A DNA stretch of 64,000 nt from Caulobacteraceae bacterium (GTDB lineage Bacteria; Pseudomonadota; Alphaproteobacteria; Caulobacterales; Caulobacteraceae). Below are positions 58,583-64,000 of this stretch, in pieces; the first letter of the stretch is position 1, and the number at the start of each line of letters is the position of its first letter. Below the pieces are notes generated by a model. That model had not been told where the DNA came from. It did not search any database and was given only the letters and a program-made list of their open reading frames with translations. A program made the translations under genes and the position numbers. The stretch lies in contig JAIEQC010000014.1 of NCBI GenBank assembly GCA_019748055.1, positions 1 through 64,000 on the forward strand, read 5' to 3'.

Positions 58583-60793
58583 ATGATCCTCCGTACGCTT
58601 CTGGCGACCACGGCCATCTCCCTCTTCGCCGTGACGGCAGCCGCAGCACAGGACCGGCCTGCTGATCCTCCGCCCGCGCCGACTCCCGCCGCCGAAGAGG
58701 AAGAAGAGGGCACGCAGGTCGACGAGGTCGTGGTGCGCGGGGTGCGCCCCGACATCCTGAGCCAGGCCGACCGCATGAGCTACAGCGTCACCAACGATCT
58801 GCAGGCCCAGTCGGGTTCGGTCGCCGACGTGCTGCGCAACGTCCCGGGCGTGGAGGTCGATCTGCAGGGCAACGTCAGTCTGCGTGGCGATGGCAACGTG
58901 ACCATCCTGATCGACGGTCGGCCCTCGGCCATGTTCACGGGCGGCAGCCGCGCCGACGCTCTGCAGGCCATGCCCGGGGGCACGTTGGAACGGGTCGAGG
59001 TCATCACCAATCCGTCCGCCGCCTTCAGCCCTGAAGGATCGGGCGGCATCATCAACCTGGTGACCAAGAAGACGCCGCAGTCGGCTCAGGCTACGCAGAG
59101 CGGCACCTTGCGCCTCGGGTATGGCGGAGACGGCCGCTACAACGCCTCGCTGAGCGGCGGCCGCCGCGACGGGCCCCTGACGGTTGCGGGCGATCTGGGT
59201 TTTCGCAACCAGGAAGGCGAGAACGTCAGCGAGCGTGATCGTTTCCGTCCCGGCCCGATGCCCGCGGATCAGCGCATCGAGCGGAACCGGAACGTCAACG
59301 ACGGCCGCTTTCGGTCCACAAACGCCCGCCTGAGCGCCGACTACGACCTGAACGACCGTGATCGGATCAGCGGTGAACTGGGCTGGCGCGAGTTCAGCGT
59401 CGGCGGCGACGGCGTCGAGACCTTCAGCCGCACGGACGGAAACGGCCTCGTGCTGGATTCCTATGCGCGCGACGGTTCGACCTCGTTCGGCAACGACGGC
59501 TTCAACGGCCGCACCACGTGGCGCCGCAAGTTCGACGGCGACCTGCATGAACTGGTCGTCGATCTGGAGTTCAGCCAGTTCGAGAACGAACGCCTGACCG
59601 AGGCCTTCACCGACTACACGGCCGGTCCTGGCGCGGATTTCGCCGAAAGGATCGGTGGCGGTTCGACGTCGGACGAATGGGGCGTGAAGGCGGACTACAC
59701 CCGGCCGCTGGGCGAGCGCAGCAACGTCAAGGTCGGCTATGAGCTGGACGTCGAGGAGGACATTTTCGACAATTTCGGCTTCCGCGGCCCCGATTTTTCC
59801 AGCCTGGCGCCGGTCGCGAACCTCACCAGTGAGTTCCGCTACGACGAGACGATCCACGCCGCCTACGTGACCCATGACCGGCCCTTCGGCGATCTGGACG
59901 TCCAGTTCGGCCTGCGTCTGGAACAGGTCGAGTTCACCATCGATCAGGTGACCCAAAACGTGCAGGCGTCGCGCGATTATTTCCGCGCCTATCCGACCTT
60001 GAACTTCGGTTATCAGCTGACTGACAGCCAGCGTCTGCGCGGGGGCTACAGCCGCCGCATCTCGCGCCCGCAGCCGCAGGACCTGAATCCGTTCACGACC
60101 TATGTCGACGTGCAGAACCTGCGCCGCGGCAATCCGGACCTGGATCCGGAGATCACGGACAGCTTCGAACTTGGTTGGCAGATGCGCCAAGGCCGCACCT
60201 TCTATTCGGCGACGCTGTTCTATCGCGACAGCTCCGGCGGCGTGACGGACGTTGTGCAGGACCTCGGAAACGGCGTGGTCCTGACGACCCGGGAGAACCT
60301 GGGGGAGGCTCAGCGGACCGGCGTGGAGTTCATCGCCAACGGGCAGCTGCCGGCGGGCATCAGCTACAACGTCTCGGGAACCCTGCTGAAGAACGACATC
60401 TTCGTGCCGGGCGTGGCCGGATCCGATCGGAGCGGCACGACCGCCAGCGTGAGGGCCTCGCTGAACTGGCAGCCGACCGAAGTCGACTTCTTCCAAGTCA
60501 ACGGCTTCTACAACGGCGAACAGCTGCAGGCGCAGGGGTATCGTGAGCCCTTCGGCATCCTGAACCTGGGCTATCGTCGCAAGCTTACCGACGATCTCAG
60601 CCTTACGCTGACGGGGGTCAACGTCCTCGACAGCGCCGAGCAGAAGGTGGTGATAGACACGGCGGATTTCAGCGACCGTGTGACGAACCGCTTCCAGGAG
60701 CCCGCCTTCTTCGTGGGTCTGACCTGGAACTTCGGCGGCGGTCCGCGGCGGCCGGAACAATTCGACTTCAACACCGGACAAGGGCCGGGCTGA
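58583..60793 (+). CDS. TonB-dependent receptor with OMP beta-barrel domain
   Basis: Signal peptide; plug YSVTNDLQAQSGSVADVLRNVPGVEVDLQGNVSLRGDGNVTILIDGRPS; C-terminal barrel. Confidence 0.92.
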   Translation: MILRTLLATTAISLFAVTAAAAQDRPADPPPAPTPAAEEEEEGTQVDEVVVRGVRPDILSQADRMSYSVTNDLQAQSGSVADVLRNVPGVEVDLQGNVSLRGDGNVTILIDGRPSAMFTGGSRADALQAMPGGTLERVEVITNPSAAFSPEGSGGIINLVTKKTPQSAQATQSGTLRLGYGGDGRYNASLSGGRRDGPLTVAGDLGFRNQEGENVSERDRFRPGPMPADQRIERNRNVNDGRFRSTNARLSADYDLNDRDRISGELGWREFSVGGDGVETFSRTDGNGLVLDSYARDGSTSFGNDGFNGRTTWRRKFDGDLHELVVDLEFSQFENERLTEAFTDYTAGPGADFAERIGGGSTSDEWGVKADYTRPLGERSNVKVGYELDVEEDIFDNFGFRGPDFSSLAPVANLTSEFRYDETIHAAYVTHDRPFGDLDVQFGLRLEQVEFTIDQVTQNVQASRDYFRAYPTLNFGYQLTDSQRLRGGYSRRISRPQPQDLNPFTTYVDVQNLRRGNPDLDPEITDSFELGWQMRQGRTFYSATLFYRDSSGGVTDVVQDLGNGVVLTTRENLGEAQRTGVEFIANGQLPAGISYNVSGTLLKNDIFVPGVAGSDRSGTTASVRASLNWQPTEVDFFQVNGFYNGEQLQAQGYREPFGILNLGYRRKLTDDLSLTLTGVNVLDSAEQKVVIDTADFSDRVTNRFQEPAFFVGLTWNFGGGPRRPEQFDFNTGQGPG

Positions 60794-60807
60794 CGACGGT
60801 CAGCCCG
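60786..60807. terminator. Bidirectional hairpin between convergent genes
   Basis: CGGGCTGAC-GACG-GTCAGCCCG perfect 9-bp stem containing both stop codons; no T-run. Confidence 0.45.
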
Positions 60808-62149
60808 CGCCCAGCCCTTGGGCCAAGCTGAGAGCGATCCAGGCGCGGGCGACGTCGGCGCGGGCTCCCGCCAGATCGGCTGTCACCTGGCTCAGAGCCA
60901 GATCGGCGGTCAGCACGTCGAGGATCGACGTGACCCCGGCGCGATGGCGTCGGTCGGCAAGGTCGCGCCGGTCATTTGCTGCGACCACGGCCTGTTCCAA
61001 GACTCTTGCGCGTGCCGAGGCCCACGACAGGGCCGCCAGCGCCGTCTCGACCTCGGCCAGGGCCTGGGTGGCGGCGCGGCGATAGGCGATCGCGGCCTGA
61101 TCCCGAAGTGCGTCCGTTCCATCACGCGCGGTTTCCAGGCGGCCGAAGCTGAACAGCGGTGCGCTGAGCGACCCGGCGACCGAGCCGAACGGGCCGCTCA
61201 CCGAGAAAGGCGTCTCGGGATCGACCCACCGGCCTCCCAGTGCCGCCGACAGGCTGACGGTCGGCCAGAAGTCTCGCCGTGCCGCCTCTGCGTCGAACCC
61301 GGCGGCGCGGAGATCGGCCTCGGCCGCCCGGAGGTCCGGTCTGCGGGCGAGCACCTCCACCGGCGGGGCTGCGCCGGCGGCGAGGTGCGCGCCCGGCAGA
61401 GTCGGCCTTTCCTCCGTCAGGGCGCCGGGGGTCAGGCCCAGTAGGGCTTCCAGCGCCAGGCGGGCTTCATGGGCGGCCTGACGCGCCGCCAGGGGGTGCG
61501 CGCGCGCGGCGGCCAGTTCGGCCCGCGCGGAGGCCGGATCCAGTCCTGACGTCAGCCCAGTGCGCGCGCGGGTCTCGGCCACCCGCAGGGTCTCCTCCAG
61601 CGCCACGACGGCGGCCTCGCCGGCGGCAGCCCGAGAGTCGGCCTCGGCCCAAAGCACGACCAGGCGGACCGTCTGACCTCGCGTCGCCTGGCGTACGGCG
61701 GCGAAGCGCGCGGCCTCCGCCTCCGTCGCGGCCAGGGCCGACCGCGCACGGGCGCCGGCCGCCCCGTTAAGGTCCGGCGACCAGATCAAGGAAGCAAGCC
61801 CTTCGGCCTGCGACTGCTCCAGGTCGTCGACGCGCGCGCTGTCGGCCGATCCACTGGCGGCGACCTCGGGGCGAAGCAGGGCCCTGGCGCGCGCGCCTCG
61901 CGCCTCTGCCTCGCGCAGGCGCGCCGCCGCCAAGGCCACGTCGTCCGTCGTATCGGCCAAGGCGATCAGCCGGTCGATCAGTGGATCGTCGAATGTGCGC
62001 CACCACCGATCGTCGACGGTTTGAGCCGGCAAGGCGGCCTGCGTCCAGGTCCCCGGAACGGGCCGTGGCGCCTCCAGCGGCGGCAGGACGGGCGCGGCGC
62101 AGGCGGCGATCGACGCGCCGACGCCCATCAGAACAAGCGCGCGTCTCAT
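60800..62149 (-). CDS. TolC/NodT-family outer membrane efflux protein
   Basis: Lipobox-like start; DDRWWRTFDDPLIDRLIALA, RRPDLRAAEADLRAAGFDAEAARRDFWPTVSL. Confidence 0.9.
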   Translation of the reverse strand: MRRALVLMGVGASIAACAAPVLPPLEAPRPVPGTWTQAALPAQTVDDRWWRTFDDPLIDRLIALADTTDDVALAAARLREAEARGARARALLRPEVAASGSADSARVDDLEQSQAEGLASLIWSPDLNGAAGARARSALAATEAEAARFAAVRQATRGQTVRLVVLWAEADSRAAAGEAAVVALEETLRVAETRARTGLTSGLDPASARAELAAARAHPLAARQAAHEARLALEALLGLTPGALTEERPTLPGAHLAAGAAPPVEVLARRPDLRAAEADLRAAGFDAEAARRDFWPTVSLSAALGGRWVDPETPFSVSGPFGSVAGSLSAPLFSFGRLETARDGTDALRDQAAIAYRRAATQALAEVETALAALSWASARARVLEQAVVAANDRRDLADRRHRAGVTSILDVLTADLALSQVTADLAGARADVARAWIALSLAQGLGAG

Positions 62150-63114
62150 CGCGTCGCTCCAGTCGGACGAGGCGCGGCCTCAACGAAGACGTCCATGCGC
62201 TGACCCAGGAAGGCCGGGTGGGCGGTCGGATCGAAGGCGTACAGCACCTCCACCACCCGCGTGTCGACGCGCTCCGATCCACCGGACAGGGCACGTTTCT
62301 CCACCGCCTGCGGTTCGACGCGCACGAAGGTCAGGGGAATTCGGACGTCGGCGCGTCCGCGCAGGACGCCGTAGGCCCGGCCGTTGGTGCGCAGGCGGCC
62401 GAGATCGGCTTCGTCGAACTCGGCTCGCACGTGCAGACGGCCGTCGGCGCCCAGCGCGATCAGGGGCTGGGCGGCAGGACCGGCGGCGGCAAATTCTCCG
62501 GGCCGCACGTCGACGCGATAAACCTGGCCGGCGATCGGAGCGGCCACCGTTAGGCGGGCCAGATCGGTGCGGCGGATGCGGACTGACGCCTCGGCCGAAC
62601 GGACCTGGGCGCGGGCGGCGCCGACGGCGGCCTCAGCCCGGCGGACGGCGAAGCGGCGGCGGTCCAGTTCGTCGACGGCCAGGGCGCGGGGGTCGTCGAC
62701 CGCTTCGAACAAGGTCAGGCGCTGGCGTTCGTCGGCGAGGGCGACCTCCGCTTGGCGCAGGGCGGCGCGGGCCACCTCGACGTCGGCCTGGGCGGCGGCC
62801 AGGGCGGCGGAGGCGGCGCGGGCGTCGAGCGCGAACAGGGGCTGACCCGCCTGAACCGCATCACCCGGCCGGACCAGGACGTGGGTGACGACGCCCGACA
62901 GCTCGGTTGCGACGGAGATCAGCTCGCTTTCGGGCTCCACCGTGCCGACGCCGGCCACTGAGCGGTCCAGCGGCGATGTGGCGGGAGTCTCAGGCGGCTG
63001 GGCGCGGGTGCGGGCCGGCTGAATCACCGTGGAGATCGCGAAGATCAGCAGGCCGCCGGCGACTACCGGCAGCGCGAGGTTGGAGAGGCGTTTACGCAGG
63101 CTGGTGGTGGACAT
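62146..63114 (-). CDS. HlyD-family periplasmic adaptor
   Basis: GTVEPESELISVATELSGVVTHVLVRPGDAVQAGQPLFALD; coiled coil; LTVAAPIAGQVYRVDVRPGEF. Confidence 0.9.
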   Translation of the reverse strand: MSTTSLRKRLSNLALPVVAGGLLIFAISTVIQPARTRAQPPETPATSPLDRSVAGVGTVEPESELISVATELSGVVTHVLVRPGDAVQAGQPLFALDARAASAALAAAQADVEVARAALRQAEVALADERQRLTLFEAVDDPRALAVDELDRRRFAVRRAEAAVGAARAQVRSAEASVRIRRTDLARLTVAAPIAGQVYRVDVRPGEFAAAGPAAQPLIALGADGRLHVRAEFDEADLGRLRTNGRAYGVLRGRADVRIPLTFVRVEPQAVEKRALSGGSERVDTRVVEVLYAFDPTAHPAFLGQRMDVFVEAAPRPTGATR

Positions 63115-63835
63115 TGAGTTCCTCCGGGAGCGTGCCTTGGCGGCTGTCGCCGACGATGCGGCCGTCCTCCATGGCGATGATGCGGTCGGCGTAGCCGTAG
63201 ATGCGGTTGTCGTGGGTCACGACCAGGACGGCGCGGCCGGGACCCGCCGCGGCTTCCTTGAGGAGGCCCATCACCTGGCGCCCGGTTTCGGCGTCCAGCG
63301 CGGCGGTCGGTTCGTCGCAGACGACCAGGTCGGGCTCGTGGACGATGGCGCGTGCGATGGCGACGCGCTGCTGCTGGCCGCCCGACAGTTGGCGCGGCAG
63401 CTTGTCGGCGTGGGGGCCCATGCCCAGCGTCTCCAGCACCGCCCGGGCGCGCTCGGCGGCGACCTTGAGCGGCACTCCGTCGGTGACCAGCGCCATGGCG
63501 GCGTTCTCGGCCGCCGTTAGGGCCGGCAGCAGGTTGTACTGCTGGAAGATGAAACCGATCCGCTTGCGCCGCAGCCGCACCTTGTCGGCGTCGCGCATGG
63601 AGGTGATCGTCTGGCCCATCACCGTGACCTCGCCCGCCGTGGGCCGCAGGGTGCCGGACAGGATGGACAGCAGGGTCGTCTTGCCGCAGCCGGAGGGGCC
63701 GACCAGCATGGTCAGCTCTCCGGGCGCGATCTGCAGATCCACGCCGAACAGGACCTGGGTCTTCACGGCGTCGGACCCGAAGGCCATATCCACGCCGCGC
63801 GCGACGACAGGTGCGTCGAATGCCATGTCGCTCAT
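63092..63835 (-). CDS. ABC transporter ATP-binding protein (MacB/DevA-like)
   Basis: VGPSGCGKTTLLSILSG, LSGGQQQRVAIARAI, LVVCDEPTAALD. Confidence 0.94.
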   Translation of the reverse strand: MSDMAFDAPVVARGVDMAFGSDAVKTQVLFGVDLQIAPGELTMLVGPSGCGKTTLLSILSGTLRPTAGEVTVMGQTITSMRDADKVRLRRKRIGFIFQQYNLLPALTAAENAAMALVTDGVPLKVAAERARAVLETLGMGPHADKLPRQLSGGQQQRVAIARAIVHEPDLVVCDEPTAALDAETGRQVMGLLKEAAAGPGRAVLVVTHDNRIYGYADRIIAMEDGRIVGDSRQGTLPEELNVHHQPA

Positions 63836-64000
63836 CCCCGGAACACGATGGCGGGATCGACGCGGTAAACCTTCAGCAGGCTGCCCAGCGACGAGATCAG
63901 GATGATCAGGAAGACCACCACGCCGGTGCCGACCAGCACCTGCCACGGCAGGTAGAAGTCCTCCAGCGCCGCGCCGCCACGCACGAAGGTGAAGAACAGG
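63832..64000 (-). CDS. FtsX-like ABC permease, C-terminal fragment (truncated by window end)
   Basis: Minus-strand frame reads ...VGTGVVVFLIILISSLGSLLKVYRVDPAIVFRG*; ATGA overlap with the ATPase. Confidence 0.82.
   Translation of the reverse strand, partial: LFFTFVRGGAALEDFYLPWQVLVGTGVVVFLIILISSLGSLLKVYRVDPAIVFRG

Noticed and set aside
58538-60781. 747-aa minus-strand ORF opposite the TonB receptor
   Set aside because: Antisense shadow ORF; the plus strand has signal peptide, plug and barrel motifs.

Overview
High-GC alphaproteobacterial chromosomal segment. Gene content, GyrA and the T2SS/ast/que/his loci look Caulobacterales/Brevundimonas-like; this is inference from protein character, no database search was run. 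Coding density is very high and most neighbouring genes overlap by 1-4 nt. Main blocks: DMT transporter, sodC, gyrA, class IV aminotransferase, coaD, two tandem cyclophilins and a Ppx/GppA phosphatase (1-10.4 kb); hspQ, phhA and an ast (arginine succinyltransferase) operon (10.5-17.2 kb); tamA/tamB (17.8-23.9 kb); hybrid histidine kinases, a CaiB-type CoA transferase, thioesterases and a ligase-associated exonuclease (24-31 kb); queC-queE-queD (31-32.7 kb); a type II secretion locus gspD-C-I-H-G / gspL-M-E-F / gspN / gspJ-K (34-45.6 kb); tRNA-Lys(TTT) and a DUF1501/DUF1800 pair (45.6-49 kb); an M1 peptidase; a complete-looking his operon led by a YerC/TrpR-like regulator (51.7-58.3 kb); a TonB receptor; and a TolC/HlyD/ABC exporter cut by the window end. 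The most unusual item is the his operon gene at 54207-55637. It fuses a shortened HisC-like aminotransferase domain that has lost the PLP lysine (Leu in the SKA position) to HisB, exactly where hisC normally sits. Other notable items: a standalone secretin-N0-like protein with a C-terminal TM convergent with gspD, a QueD with the catalytic Cys replaced by His, a lower-GC membrane ORF wedged between astD and astB, a candidate operator in front of the YerC-his operon, repeated use of CTAG as a shared stop for convergent genes, and 9-bp-periodic intergenic repeats. No CRISPR, rRNA, IS element or prophage was seen.
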